A stretch of DNA of 64,000 bases from Burkholderiaceae bacterium (GCA_024235955.1 JACKLJ010000001.1:434001-498000); one strand, 5' to 3'. Shown: positions 32,996-42,295, numbered from the stretch's first letter. The notes: generated by a model not told the origin, from the sequence alone. Translations and numbers: made by a program.

Positions 32996-34177
32996 GTGAC
33001 CGACCCCATCTGCATCGTTTCCGCCGCCCGCACCCCCATGGGGAGCTTCCAGGGCGACTTCGCCAGCCTGGCCGCGCACGACCTGGGTGGCTCGGCCATC
33101 AGGGCGGCGGTCGAGCGCGCCGGCATCGCGCCAGAACTGGTGACCGAAGTGCTGTTCGGCAACTGCCTGATGGCGGGCCAGGGCCAGGCGCCGGCGCGGC
33201 AGGCGGCGTTCAAGGGCGGGCTGCCCAAGAGCGCGGGGGCCGTCACGCTCTCCAAGATGTGCGGCTCGGGCATGCGCGCGGCCATGTTTGCGCACGACAT
33301 GCTGGTGGCCGGCAGTCATGAGGTGCTGGTGGCCGGCGGCATGGAAAGCATGACCGGCGCGCCCTACCTGCTGCTCAAGGGTCGCGGCGGCTACCGCATG
33401 GGCCACGACCGCATCTTCGACCACATGATGCTGGACGGCCTGGAAGACGCCTACGAGCCCGGCCGCAGCATGGGCACCTTCGGCGAGGACTGCGCCGCCA
33501 AATACAGGTTCACCCGCGAGCAGCAGGACGCCTTCGCCATCGCCAGCGTCACGCGCGCGCAGGAGGCCACCAAATCCGGCGCCTTCAGGCCCGAGATCAC
33601 GCCCGTCACCGTGAAGGAGCGCAGTGGCGAGCGCGTGGTGGAGATCGACGAGGGCCCGGGCAAGGTCAAGCTCGACAAGATCCCCACGCTGCGGCCCGCC
33701 TTCAAGAAGGATGGCACGGTGACGGCCGCCAGCAGCTCCAGCATCAACGACGGCGCCGCCGCCATGGTGCTGATGCGCGAGAGCACGGCCAAGAAGCTCG
33801 GCTGCCAGCCGCTGGCGCGCATCGTCAGCCACGCCACCCACGCGCAGGAGCCGGAGTGGTTCGCCACCGCGCCCATCGGCGCCACCGAAAAGGCGCTGGC
33901 CAAGGCGGGCTGGCAGGTGGGCGATGTGGACCTGTGGGAGATCAACGAAGCCTTCGCCGTCGTGCCCATGGCGCTGATGCACGATCTGAAGGTGCCGCAC
34001 GACAAGGTCAACGTGAACGGCGGCGCCTGCGGTTTGGGCCACCCCATCGGCGCCAGCGGCGCGCGCATCATGGTCACGCTGATGTACGCGCTGAAGGCTC
34101 GCGGGCTCAAAAAAGGCCTGGCCACGCTGTGCATCGGCGGCGGCGAGGCGACCGCCGTGGCGCTGGAAATGCTATGA
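32996..34177 (+). CDS. Acetyl-CoA C-acetyltransferase (thiolase)
   Basis: A 393-residue thiolase with a GTG start and an AAGGAGA ribosome site. The catalytic residues are present: Cys89 (KMCGSGM), His349 (GGACGLGHPIGASGAR) and Cys379 (CIGGGEATAV). It could cleave acetoacetyl-CoA from leucine or tyrosine breakdown to two acetyl-CoA, or work in the reverse direction. Its last codons and stop (ATGCTATGA) coincide with the start of a family-1 repeat. Confidence 0.94.
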   Translation: MTDPICIVSAARTPMGSFQGDFASLAAHDLGGSAIRAAVERAGIAPELVTEVLFGNCLMAGQGQAPARQAAFKGGLPKSAGAVTLSKMCGSGMRAAMFAHDMLVAGSHEVLVAGGMESMTGAPYLLLKGRGGYRMGHDRIFDHMMLDGLEDAYEPGRSMGTFGEDCAAKYRFTREQQDAFAIASVTRAQEATKSGAFRPEITPVTVKERSGERVVEIDEGPGKVKLDKIPTLRPAFKKDGTVTAASSSSINDGAAAMVLMRESTAKKLGCQPLARIVSHATHAQEPEWFATAPIGATEKALAKAGWQVGDVDLWEINEAFAVVPMALMHDLKVPHDKVNVNGGACGLGHPIGASGARIMVTLMYALKARGLKKGLATLCIGGGEATAVALEML

Positions 34178-34235
34178 ACTGAATAGCTGCCTGCGCCTGC
34201 CACCATTGGGCTGCAGCCCGAAATCATTGAGAAAA
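34171..34235 (+). repeat. Dispersed repeat family 1, copy I (supplies thiolase stop)
   Basis: ATGCTATGAACTGAATAGCT, GCCTGCGCCTGCCACCATTG, GGCTGCAGCCCGAAATCATT. The ATGCTAT end of the element encodes the last two residues and stop of the thiolase. Confidence 0.8.
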
Positions 34236-34240
34236 CCGAC

Positions 34241-34927
34241 ATGGCCTACACCACCCTGATCCTCGGCGCCTCACGCGGCATCGGCCTGGAGCTGGCGCGC
34301 CAGAGCCTGGCCGCCGGCGAGCGCGTGATTGCCACCGCGCGCGACGACGCCGGGCTGGAACGCCTGCGTGCGCTGGGCTGCCAGCCGCTGCGCCTGGACG
34401 TGACCGACCCGGCCAGCACCAGCGGCCTGGCCTGGCAGCTGGAGGGCGAGCGCATCGACACCGCCTGGTACGTGGCCGGCGTGATGTGCAGCCGTGCCGA
34501 CGCCACCCAGCCCCCCACGCGCGAGGCCTTCGACCGCGTGATGCACGCCAACGTGCTGGGCGCCATGCAGGTGATCCCGCAGGTGGCGCCGCTGGTGGAA
34601 GCCAGCCGCGCGCCGGGCGGCGGGCGCTTCGGCTTCTTCTCCAGCATCATGGGGCAGATCGGCACGGTGGGCGGCAGCGGCGCGTGGCTGTACCGCGTGA
34701 GCAAGGCGGCGCTGAACATGGCGGTGGCGTCGGCGCCCCACAGCTACCCCAAGGCCACCTTCGTGTGCTTTCACCCCGGCTGGGTGCAGACCGACATGGG
34801 CGGCGCGCAGGCGCCCGTCAAGCCGACCGACAGCGCCGCCGGCCTGCGCGCCGCGCTGGCCGCCACCACGCCGGCCGACAGCGGCGCCTTCCTCAACTAC
34901 GACGGCACCCGCATGGGCGGGTGGTGA
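34241..34927 (+). CDS. SDR family oxidoreductase (C-factor-like)
   Basis: A 228-residue short-chain dehydrogenase with LGASRGIGLELARQ as cofactor loop, VAGVMCSRAD in place of the usual NNAG, and the YRVSKAALNMA active site. This resembles csgA/C-factor-type SDRs. The VOC-family gene overlaps or follows at once, so the two are co-translated. Substrate unknown. Confidence 0.85.
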   Translation: MAYTTLILGASRGIGLELARQSLAAGERVIATARDDAGLERLRALGCQPLRLDVTDPASTSGLAWQLEGERIDTAWYVAGVMCSRADATQPPTREAFDRVMHANVLGAMQVIPQVAPLVEASRAPGGGRFGFFSSIMGQIGTVGGSGAWLYRVSKAALNMAVASAPHSYPKATFVCFHPGWVQTDMGGAQAPVKPTDSAAGLRAALAATTPADSGAFLNYDGTRMGGW

Positions 34928-34935
34928 GGCGCGCC

Positions 34936-35328
34936 GTGCTGTCCCACGTGACCATCGGCGTCGGCGATTTCAGCCGCGCCTGGGCCTTCTACCAGCCGTT
35001 CATGGCCTGCCTGGGGCTGGAGCTGCGCTTTCACGAGCCCGAGGTGCCGTGGGCCGGCTGGCACAGCGCCGGCGGGCAGCGGCCGCTGTTCATCATCGGC
35101 AAGCCCTTCAACGGCGCACCGCACGAGCCTGGCAACGGGCAGATGACGGCTTTCATGGCGGCCACCCGCGCGATGGTCGATGCCGCCCACCGCACCGCGC
35201 TGGCGCACGGCGGCCGCTGCGAAGGCCCGCCCGGCCTGCGCCCGCACTACCACCCCCATTACTACGGCGCCTATTTCCGCGACACCGAGGGCAACAAGCT
35301 CGCCGTCGCCTGCCACCACCCCGAATAA
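34936..35328 (+). CDS. VOC (glyoxalase/dioxygenase superfamily) protein
   Basis: A 130-residue protein made of the VOC paired beta-alpha-beta units: LSHVTIGVGDFSRAWAFYQPFMACLGLELRF and a C-terminal HPHYYGAYFRDTEGNKLAVACHH, with likely metal ligands His, Glu and His. I chose the GTG at 34936 because GAGG lies 6 bp upstream; a GTG at 34924 overlapping the SDR stop is also possible. Function unassigned. Confidence 0.8.
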   Translation: MLSHVTIGVGDFSRAWAFYQPFMACLGLELRFHEPEVPWAGWHSAGGQRPLFIIGKPFNGAPHEPGNGQMTAFMAATRAMVDAAHRTALAHGGRCEGPPGLRPHYHPHYYGAYFRDTEGNKLAVACHHPE

Positions 35329-35337
35329 AGCCAGACC

Positions 35338-36474
35338 ATGCTGCTGACCGAAGAACAGACCATGATCCGCGACGCCGTGCGCGCCTTTGCGCAGGAGCAG
35401 CTGTGGCCCCACGCGCCGCGCTGGGACCGCGAGCGCGTGTTTCCGCATGAGGCGCACCGCGGCCTGGCCGAGCTGGGCGCCTACGGCATCTGTGTGCCCG
35501 AGGCCTATGGCGGCGCCGGCCTGGACTACCTGACGCTGGCGCTGGTGCTGGAAGAGATTGCCGCCGGTGACGGCGGCACCAGCACGCCCATCAGCGTGAC
35601 CAACTGCCCCTACAACGCCATCCTGATGCGCTACGGCACCGAGGCGCAGAAGCAGCAGTGGCTGGCACCCGCCGCGCGCGGCGAGATGCTGGGCGCCTTC
35701 GCCCTGACCGAGCCGCACGTGGGCAGCGATGCCTCGGCGCTGCGCACCACGGCGGCGAGGGATGGCGACGGCTATGTGCTCAACGGCGTCAAGCAGTTCA
35801 TCACCAGCGGCCAGAACGGGCACGTGGCGGTGGTGATCGCCGTGACCGACAAGGCGGCCGGCAAGAAGGGGCTGTCGGCCTTCATCGTGCCCACGCACCG
35901 GCTGGGCAACGCCGGCTGGCAGGTGGCGCGGCTGGAAGAGAAGCTGGGCCAGCACAGCAGCGACACCGCGCAGATCAACCTGGTGGACTGCCGCGTGGCG
36001 GCCGAGAACCTGATTGGCGAGGAGGGCGAGGGCTACCGCATCGCGCTGTCGGCGCTGGAGGGCGGGCGCATCGGCATCGCCGCGCAGGCGGTGGGCATGG
36101 CGCGCAGCGCGCTGGAGGTGGCGATCGCCTACGCCAAGGAGCGCGAGGCCTTCGGCACCGCCATCTTCAACCACCAGGCGGTGAGCTTCCGGCTGGCCGA
36201 CTGCGCGACCCGGCTGGAAGCGGCGCGGCAACTGATCTGGCACGCCGCCAGCCTGCGCGACGCCGGCCTGCCCTGCCTGAAGGAAGCCGCCATGGCCAAG
36301 CTGCTGGCCACCGAGACGGCCGAAGCCGTGTGCAGCGCCGCCATCCAGACGCTGGGCGGCTACGGCTACGTGAACGATTTCCCGCTGGAGCGCATCTACC
36401 GCGACGTGCGCGTGTGCCAGATCTACGAAGGTACCAGCGACGTGCAGAAGATCCTCATTTCGCGCGCGCTGTGA
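35338..36474 (+). CDS. Acyl-CoA dehydrogenase
   Basis: A 378-residue FAD enzyme with the family blocks FALTEPHVGSDASALRT and QTLGGYGYVNDFPLERIYRDVRVCQIYEGTSDVQKILI. The catalytic base is Glu364 in the usual place (YEGTSD), unlike liuA, so it acts on other acyl-CoAs, probably short-chain or branched. It is followed by a GTGA overlap with the YchJ-like gene. Confidence 0.93.
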   Translation: MLLTEEQTMIRDAVRAFAQEQLWPHAPRWDRERVFPHEAHRGLAELGAYGICVPEAYGGAGLDYLTLALVLEEIAAGDGGTSTPISVTNCPYNAILMRYGTEAQKQQWLAPAARGEMLGAFALTEPHVGSDASALRTTAARDGDGYVLNGVKQFITSGQNGHVAVVIAVTDKAAGKKGLSAFIVPTHRLGNAGWQVARLEEKLGQHSSDTAQINLVDCRVAAENLIGEEGEGYRIALSALEGGRIGIAAQAVGMARSALEVAIAYAKEREAFGTAIFNHQAVSFRLADCATRLEAARQLIWHAASLRDAGLPCLKEAAMAKLLATETAEAVCSAAIQTLGGYGYVNDFPLERIYRDVRVCQIYEGTSDVQKILISRAL

Positions 36475-36887
36475 GCGCCCGCGTGCCGCAGCCTGCCTGC
36501 CCCTGCGGCGGCCGCCCGGTGGGCGCGGCCTTTGCCGATTGCTGCGGGCGCTACATCGGCCACTTCGACGAGGTGCCGGCGCCTGACGCCGAGGCGCTGA
36601 TGCGCTCGCGCTACAGCGCCTTCGTGCGCGAAGACGCGGCCTACCTGCTGGCCACCTGGCACGCCAGCACGCGGCCGGCCAGCCTGAGTTTTGACGCCGG
36701 CACGCAGTGGCTCGGCCTGGCGGTGCGCGGCCACCGCGCCATCGATGCCGACCATGCCGAGGTCGAGTTCGTGGCCCGCTCGCGCCTGCACGGCCGCGCC
36801 ACACGCCTGCACGAGCGCAGCCGCTTCGTGCGCGAGGCGCCGGGCGGCAGGGCGCGCTGGTACTATGTGGACGGCGACCTGTTTTGA
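36471..36887 (+). CDS. YchJ family (UPF0225) protein
   Basis: A 138-residue protein. The N-terminal cysteine motif PACPCGG...FADCCGRYI is the SEC-C-like zinc finger of YchJ proteins, followed by AEALMRSRYSAFVREDAAYLLATWHAST and a C-terminal NTF2-like domain ending in WYYVDGDLF. Start GTG 36471 overlaps the stop of the upstream gene. The family function is not established. Confidence 0.88.
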   Translation: MSARVPQPACPCGGRPVGAAFADCCGRYIGHFDEVPAPDAEALMRSRYSAFVREDAAYLLATWHASTRPASLSFDAGTQWLGLAVRGHRAIDADHAEVEFVARSRLHGRATRLHERSRFVREAPGGRARWYYVDGDLF

Positions 36888-36890
36888 TGG

Positions 36891-36951
36891 TCTTTTGGGG
36901 CTCTGGCCGTCTAGGGACGGGCGCAGGCAGCTATTGTTTTTGAAGTAATCC
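36891..36951 (-). repeat. Dispersed repeat family 1, copy J
   Basis: Minus-strand copy filling the gap before trkA: ACAATAGCTGCCTGCGCCCG, then CTAGACGGCCAGAGCCCCAA. It starts 3 bp after the YchJ-like stop. Confidence 0.8.
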
Positions 36952-36979
36952 GGAGGCGGCTGCCAGGGGAAGACAAGGC

Positions 36980-38368
36980 ATGAACATCATCATTCTGGGG
37001 GCCGGCCGCGTGGGTGAGAGCGTGGCCGAGAGCCTGGTGTCGGAGCAGAACGACATCACGGTGATCGACCCCGATCCCGAGCGCCTGCACCTGCTGGAAG
37101 ACCGGCTGGAGCTGCGCGGCGTGGTGGGCAACGGCATCCAGCCTTCGGTGCTGCGCCACGCCGGCGCGCAGGACGCCGACATGTTCGTGGCCTGCTCCAC
37201 GCTGGACGAGACCAACCTCGTCGCCTGCAAGGTGGCGCACGACGTGTTCAGCATCCCGACCACCATCGCTCGCATCCGCTCGCCGGAGTTCCTGCAGGGC
37301 GAGGAACTGCTGGAGCCGGGCGGCTTTGCCGTCAACAAGGTGATCTGCCCGGAAGCCTCGGTCACGCGCTACATCCACCAGCTCATCGAGTACCCCGAGG
37401 CGCTGCAGGTGCTGACGTTCTCACAGGGGCAGGCCTACCTGCTGGCGGTGCGCGTGGCGGCCGGCAGCCAGCTGGCGGGCCGCACCATCTCGGAGTTCTC
37501 GGCCCATGCGCCGGACGTCGCCATGCGGGTGGTGGCCGTCTACCGGCGCGAGCAGGAAACGCCGTGCGAGGCCGGCACGCGCGTGCTGCCGGGCGACGAG
37601 GTGTTCGTGGTGGTCGATCGCCAGCACGTGCGCGCGGCGCTGCACGCCGTGGCCAACGTGAGCGAGCCGGTGCGGCGGGTGATGATCGCCGGCGGGGGGC
37701 GGGTCGGCCTGCGGCTGGCGCGCAGCCTGGTGGGCAAGTGCGAGGTCAAGCTCATCGAGACCGACCGCAGGCGCTGCGAGTATCTGGCCGAGGAGCTGCC
37801 GTCCAGCATGCTGGTGCTGCACGGCGACGCCTCGGACGAGGAACTGCTGATGGGCGAGAACGTGGGCGACATGGACCTGTTCGTCGCCCTCACCAGCGAC
37901 GACGAGGACAACATCATGGCCGCCATGCTGGCCAAGCGGCTGGGCGCGCGCCGCGTGATGGCGCTGATCAACCGCCGCGCCTATGCCGACATGATGCAGG
38001 GCAGCGCCATCGACATCGCGGTCTCGCCCTCGCAGGCGGTGATCGGCGAGCTGCTGACCCACGTGCGCCGGGGCGCGGTGGCGGCGGTGCACAGCCTGCG
38101 GCGCGGCGCCGCCGAGGCGCTGGAGGGCGTGGCGCACGGCGACCCGAAGACCTCGCAACTTGTGGGCCGGCGCATCGAGCAGCTGCACCTGCCGGCCGGC
38201 GCCAGGGTGGGCGCCATCGTGCGGGCCGTGGATGGCGCGGCGCGGGCGCTGATGCCGCACCACGACATGCTGATCGAAAGCGGCGACCACATCGTCATCT
38301 ACCTGCCGCACAAGCGCCTGGTGCGCGAGGTGGAGCGCCTGTTCCAGGTCAAGGCGACGTTTCTGTGA
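36980..38368 (+). CDS. trkA: Trk potassium transport NAD-binding protein TrkA
   Basis: A 462-residue cytoplasmic regulator with two RCK halves. Each has a Rossmann glycine motif (IILGAGRVGESVAESL at 3-18 and MIAGGGRVGLRLARSL near 235) and a TrkA-C domain. It gates the TrkH potassium channel in response to NAD(H) or nucleotides. trkH follows 21 bp downstream. Confidence 0.96.
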   Translation: MNIIILGAGRVGESVAESLVSEQNDITVIDPDPERLHLLEDRLELRGVVGNGIQPSVLRHAGAQDADMFVACSTLDETNLVACKVAHDVFSIPTTIARIRSPEFLQGEELLEPGGFAVNKVICPEASVTRYIHQLIEYPEALQVLTFSQGQAYLLAVRVAAGSQLAGRTISEFSAHAPDVAMRVVAVYRREQETPCEAGTRVLPGDEVFVVVDRQHVRAALHAVANVSEPVRRVMIAGGGRVGLRLARSLVGKCEVKLIETDRRRCEYLAEELPSSMLVLHGDASDEELLMGENVGDMDLFVALTSDDEDNIMAAMLAKRLGARRVMALINRRAYADMMQGSAIDIAVSPSQAVIGELLTHVRRGAVAAVHSLRRGAAEALEGVAHGDPKTSQLVGRRIEQLHLPAGARVGAIVRAVDGAARALMPHHDMLIESGDHIVIYLPHKRLVREVERLFQVKATFL

Positions 38369-38389
38369 TGCGGGCGGGCTGATCGATCC

Positions 38390-39850
38390 ATGCAGCGCTT
38401 CGACGCCGTCTTCTTCATGCTGGCACGGCTGGTCACCGTGTTCTCGCTGGCCTTTCTGGTGCCGCTGGTCTGGACCTGGGCCGATGACGACCTGAAGGAG
38501 ATCGAGATCTGGCTCGGCAGCTTTCTGGCGACGCTGTGCTGCGGGCTGCTGCTGTGGGCGCTCACGCGGCGCGCGCGGCGCGAGCTGGACGTGCGCGACG
38601 GCTTCCTGCTGGTCAACCTGGTCTGGCTGGTGCTGCCGGCCTTCGCCGCGCTGCCGCTGTACTTCGCGGTGCCGGGCATCGGCTGGAGCAAGGCCTATTT
38701 CGAGGCCATGAGCGGGCTCACCGCCACCGGCGCCACGGCCATCGCCGGGCTGGACCTGCTGGATCCGGCCGCCAACATCTGGCGCTGCCTGCTGCAGCTG
38801 ATCGGCGGGCTGGGCATCATGCTGCTGGCGGTGGCGGTGCTGCCCTTCCTGGGCCTGGGCGGCATGCAGCTGTTCAAGGCCGAGATGCCGGGCCCCATGA
38901 AGGACACCCGCCTGACGCCGCGCATCGCCGAGACGGCGCGCGGCCTGTGGGGCGTTTACTTCGTGCTGAGCGCCGCCTGCCTGCTGGCCTACCGCTGGGG
39001 CGGCATGAGCTGGCAGGACGCCTTCATGCACATGTGCACCACGCTCGGTCTGGGCGGCTTCTCGTCGCACGACCGCAGCTTCGGCTATTGGAACTCGCCG
39101 GTGCTGGAGTGGACGGCGGTGGTGTTCATGAGCCTGGCGGGCATCAACTTCGCGCGCTACTTCATGGTGTGGCGCCAGCGCTCGGTGCGGCCGCTCTGGC
39201 GCGACACGGAGGTGCGGGCCTACGCCCTGATCCTGCTGGCGGCCACGGTGGTGGTGACGTTCATGGTCTGGCGCGGCGGGCAGTACGACACCTTCGGCAT
39301 CTCGCTGCGCGAGGCGGCCTTCCAGGTGGTGTCGGTGGCCACCACCACCGGCTACGCCACCACGGACTACCTGCTGTGGCCGACCTTCGTGCCCATCCTG
39401 CTGCTGTTCCTGGGCTGCTTTGTCTCGTGCGCGGGCTCCACGGGCGGGGGCATCAAGCTGGTGCGCATGCTGATCCTCATCAAGGTGGCGCGGCGCGAGC
39501 TGGTGCGCATCGTGCACCCGCGGGTGGTCAACCCGGTGGCGCTGGGTGGCGCCACGGTGCCGGTCAACGTGATCTGGGCGGTGATGGCCTACATGCTGAT
39601 CTACGGCGGCTCGATGGTCGGGCTGACGCTGCTGCTGCTGGCTTCCGGGCTGGACGTGGTGACGGCGTTCACAGCCATCATCGCCTGCCTCAACAACATC
39701 GGCCCGGGGCTGGGCAAGGTGGGGCCGGCCGGCAACTACGCGGTGCTGACCGACTTCCAGGTGTGGGTATGCACTTTCGCCATGCTCCTCGGCCGGCTTG
39801 AGTTGCTGTCGGTGCTGGTGCTGCTGACCCCCCAGTTCTGGCGCAGGTAA
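38390..39850 (+). CDS. trkH: Trk potassium transporter TrkH
   Basis: A 486-residue membrane protein with the four pore repeats of the Trk/Ktr family. Filter-like segments are TATGATAIAGLD, TTLGLGGFSSHD, TTTGYATTDYL and NNIGPGLGKVG, each with the conserved glycine. It forms the potassium uptake channel at the inner membrane together with TrkA. Confidence 0.96.
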   Translation: MQRFDAVFFMLARLVTVFSLAFLVPLVWTWADDDLKEIEIWLGSFLATLCCGLLLWALTRRARRELDVRDGFLLVNLVWLVLPAFAALPLYFAVPGIGWSKAYFEAMSGLTATGATAIAGLDLLDPAANIWRCLLQLIGGLGIMLLAVAVLPFLGLGGMQLFKAEMPGPMKDTRLTPRIAETARGLWGVYFVLSAACLLAYRWGGMSWQDAFMHMCTTLGLGGFSSHDRSFGYWNSPVLEWTAVVFMSLAGINFARYFMVWRQRSVRPLWRDTEVRAYALILLAATVVVTFMVWRGGQYDTFGISLREAAFQVVSVATTTGYATTDYLLWPTFVPILLLFLGCFVSCAGSTGGGIKLVRMLILIKVARRELVRIVHPRVVNPVALGGATVPVNVIWAVMAYMLIYGGSMVGLTLLLLASGLDVVTAFTAIIACLNNIGPGLGKVGPAGNYAVLTDFQVWVCTFAMLLGRLELLSVLVLLTPQFWRR

Positions 39851-40066
39851 TTTGTCACGATCGACACACTTGTGGGGGGATGTGGATCCACCGGGTGAGG
39901 TACAATCCTAAAGTTCTTATATAGACATAGACGGCCCGCGCGCGCACCTCCTACCTCTCGGTTGCGCGCGCCTTTGCGCTGAGACCCTGGTTCCCCCTGG
40001 TACATGAGCGTCTGGATTACGGGCTTCGTCGTTCCCTCACCCGCGATACCCAGGAAAGGATAGATC
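39851..40066. promoter_or_regulatory. Leader region of the Pro-rich lipoprotein gene
   Basis: 216 bp with a local A/T-rich part. TACAAT (39901-39906) and TTATATAGA just after are possible -10 elements. Downstream, a GC-only hairpin (GCGCGCGCACC pairing with GGTTGCGCGCGC, about 39939-39971) would form early in the transcript, leaving a leader of ~95 nt before the start codon. No known riboswitch pattern is recognised. Confidence 0.4.
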
Positions 40067-41167
40067 TTGTCTGCACGGTCTCCGCTCATGCTTACCCGTC
40101 GTCTGGCCACTGTGGCCGCTCTCAGTCTGCTGGTTGCCGCCTGTGGCGGCGGTGGTTCGGACACCGGCACCGCCACGCCCACGCCGTCCCCTTCGCCGGA
40201 GCCGTCTCCGACGCCTTCCCCGAGCCCGACGCCGACTCCTACGCCCAGCCCGACGCCGACTCCGACGCCGAGCCCCACGCCTACGCCTACTCCGAGCCCG
40301 ACGCCCACACCGGCACCTGTGGCATTCAGTGCCCAGACGCGCGCTGCCACCCAGGGCGCGGCTCTGGAGCAATTGAACCTGATGGGTTCGAGCGGCTACT
40401 GCTTCGTGACCGACGGCACGGCCGTCTCCCTGCTGAACACCCAGAGCTTCTCGCTCTACTACCTCGATCCCGCCGCCACCAGTGCGCCGGCGTTGCAATA
40501 TGCCATCGCCCCCGCTGCGAAGCTGGTTTCGGACTGGGTGGTCCAGGCCAACAGCCTCGGTTCGCTGGGTTACAACTACAAGGGCGCGTTCAGCGTGGGC
40601 GGCGTGGCCGGCGACATGTTCGTCAAATACGCCACCACCACGGACGTGTTCATCTACCGTGGCGTCGGCATCTCCGTCGGTTCCACCGTGGACCAGTTCC
40701 TCGAGCAACTCAACGCCAGCGGCTCCAGCGGCTACCGTTGGGCCGGCCCGATGAGCATCGCGTCGGGCGGCGTGCACATCTTCGAAACCAAGCTGGGCAG
40801 CACCGAGAAGTTCACCTACGCCGCTGAAGGCGTGGCGAGCGATTTCTCGACCCGCATGGCCATCCTCAACCGCTACGGCTCGCAGGGTGCCCAGTCGCTG
40901 GGCATCTACTCGATTGGCGGCAAGTCCTACGAGGTGTTCGAGACCCGCACCGGCCAGACGGGAGCGATCAGCTACACCGCCGAACAGGTGGCTGCCACCG
41001 AGAGCACCGCCGACGTGCAGACCGCCGTCAATGCCCAGGCCGCCAACGGCTGGCTGTACTGGGACACCACCACGGTGGTCATCAACCAGGTGTCGCAGCG
41101 CGTGCGCATCTACTCGCAGGGCGAGACCTACCGGGTCAACCCGACCTACGGGGTCTGGCTGCCGTAA
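40067..41167 (+). CDS. Lipoprotein with Pro/Thr/Ser-rich linker
   Basis: A 366-residue predicted lipoprotein. The TTG start at 40067 is chosen for its AAAGGA ribosome site 6 bp upstream; ATG 40088 is the alternative. The lipobox LVAAC puts Cys26 as the lipidated residue. Residues 37 to about 85 are alternating TP/SP/EP dipeptides, a wall- or periplasm-spanning linker. The rest (~280 residues) contains four repeats of about 65 residues around LEQLNxxGSSGY and YxxxG motifs. I do not recognise the domain. Confidence 0.82.
   Translation: MSARSPLMLTRRLATVAALSLLVAACGGGGSDTGTATPTPSPSPEPSPTPSPSPTPTPTPSPTPTPTPSPTPTPTPSPTPTPAPVAFSAQTRAATQGAALEQLNLMGSSGYCFVTDGTAVSLLNTQSFSLYYLDPAATSAPALQYAIAPAAKLVSDWVVQANSLGSLGYNYKGAFSVGGVAGDMFVKYATTTDVFIYRGVGISVGSTVDQFLEQLNASGSSGYRWAGPMSIASGGVHIFETKLGSTEKFTYAAEGVASDFSTRMAILNRYGSQGAQSLGIYSIGGKSYEVFETRTGQTGAISYTAEQVAATESTADVQTAVNAQAANGWLYWDTTTVVINQVSQRVRIYSQGETYRVNPTYGVWLP
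40175..40321 (+). repeat. Coding Pro-rich tandem repeat
   Basis: Degenerate tandem hexamers of the ACGCCG/AGCCCG type, grouped in ~18-24 bp units, encode the TP/SP linker of the lipoprotein. Simple repeats like this can change length by slippage in multiples of three codons without a frameshift. Confidence 0.85.
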
Positions 41168-41247
41168 ACATCGGCTTTCGACTTGCGCCGCAGGGTTGAC
41201 CTGCGGCAGGGCAGTGGGGTGGTTGCTTCCGCCCCCTGCCAGACGAC

Positions 41248-41286
41248 AAACCGCTGGCGCGCCTTAGGGTGCACCAGCGGTTTTTT
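41248..41286 (+). terminator. Rho-independent terminator after the Pro-rich lipoprotein gene
   Basis: AACCGCTGG and CCAGCGGTT form the stem, followed by TTTTTT. It lies 80 bp after the stop codon and separates the two lipoprotein genes. Confidence 0.88.
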
Positions 41287-41473
41287 CTTGGCACGCGCAG
41301 CTCGTTGAAGGGGCGCGCTGCTGTCGAGGGGGCTTGGGCAGGGCGACTCGCGGCTCGGAGCTTTTCCGCCGCGTTTGCTTCAGCCCGGCAGGCTGTGCAA
41401 CCCCACTTTGGTCGGGTATCCGGTCAACGGGGGTTCTTCCAGAATCTGGCGCTCATCGATCTGGAGGAGTCTC

Positions 41474-42283
41474 ATGAAGAACAAGGTATCTTTCGCGCCG
41501 TGGTTGTGGGTCGCGCTTGGCGTGGCGGGTCTCTCGGCTTGCGGCGGCAACGGCGACGACACGCCGGCATCCGGTGGCTACACGATCGGCGGCGCGGTGT
41601 CCGCGCTTGGTGCCGGCAAGACCCTGGTGCTGCAGAACAACGCCGCCGACGACCTGACGGTCAGCGGCAACGGCAGCTTCAGCTTCCCCACGTTGCTGGC
41701 CAGCGGCGCGGCCTACACCGTCACCGTCAAAACCCAGCCCGACGGCCAGACCTGCAGCGTCACCAACGGCACCGGCACGGCCTCGGGCGATGTGACCAAC
41801 ATCGCCGTGGCCTGCGTCACCGGCACCACGCCTCCGGGCAACGGTGGCGGCACGACAGGGCCCACTCAAGGCGCCGCAGGCTTGGCCGGCACCTGGGCGC
41901 AGGATACCTGCGTGTCGAGCAACGGCAAGGGCAACCGCAACTACCTCCAGGTGACGCAGACGGGGGCCAGCAGCGTCACGCTCGAACAGGGTGTGTTCCA
42001 GTACCCCGCCACGAACTGCACCGGCTCGCCCACGCCGTATGGCCCAGCGACCCCGGCCGGCACCGTGAGCTTCTCACGCAGCGCCGCCACCGCCACCCTG
42101 GCGGCCAACTGGGGCTCGTGGTCCAGCGTCGCCGGCCAGAACTACGTCATCCTGGCCAAGAAGGGTGAGACCGTGCTGTGCCTGATCGGCGACGTGAACC
42201 CGAGCGCGCTGCCCACCGCCGCGGACGTGGAAGGCTACGCCGACCTGTCGATCGCCGCCGGCGGGTGCTACACCAAACAGTAG
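41474..42283 (+). CDS. Predicted lipoprotein with Ig-like beta domain
   Basis: A 269-residue protein from ATG 41474 (GGAGG ribosome site). Lipobox GLSAC gives Cys23 as the anchor. Residues 35-120 are a beta-sandwich repeat seen in many betaproteobacterial surface proteins (YTIGGAVSALGAGKTLVLQN, DGQTCSVTNGTGTASGDVTNIAVAC). A Gly-rich linker and a C-terminal domain with four cysteines follow. It is preceded by the terminator above, so it has its own promoter. Function unknown. Confidence 0.82.
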   Translation: MKNKVSFAPWLWVALGVAGLSACGGNGDDTPASGGYTIGGAVSALGAGKTLVLQNNAADDLTVSGNGSFSFPTLLASGAAYTVTVKTQPDGQTCSVTNGTGTASGDVTNIAVACVTGTTPPGNGGGTTGPTQGAAGLAGTWAQDTCVSSNGKGNRNYLQVTQTGASSVTLEQGVFQYPATNCTGSPTPYGPATPAGTVSFSRSAATATLAANWGSWSSVAGQNYVILAKKGETVLCLIGDVNPSALPTAADVEGYADLSIAAGGCYTKQ

Positions 42284-42295
42284 CGGTCTGGGCGG

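Noticed and set aside
34924..35328. GTG at 34924 as the start of the VOC gene
   Set aside because: It gives an overlap with the SDR stop, but the GTG at 34936 has a properly spaced GAGG and yields the usual VOC N-terminus. Not excluded.
39907..40066. Riboswitch in the leader of the Pro-rich lipoprotein gene
   Set aside because: A strong hairpin is present but no conserved core of c-di-GMP, TPP, cobalamin or other known riboswitches could be recognised.
40175..40321. Regular repeat resembling a small CRISPR or VNTR locus
   Set aside because: The repeats are short, contiguous without spacers and in frame, encoding a TP/SP linker.
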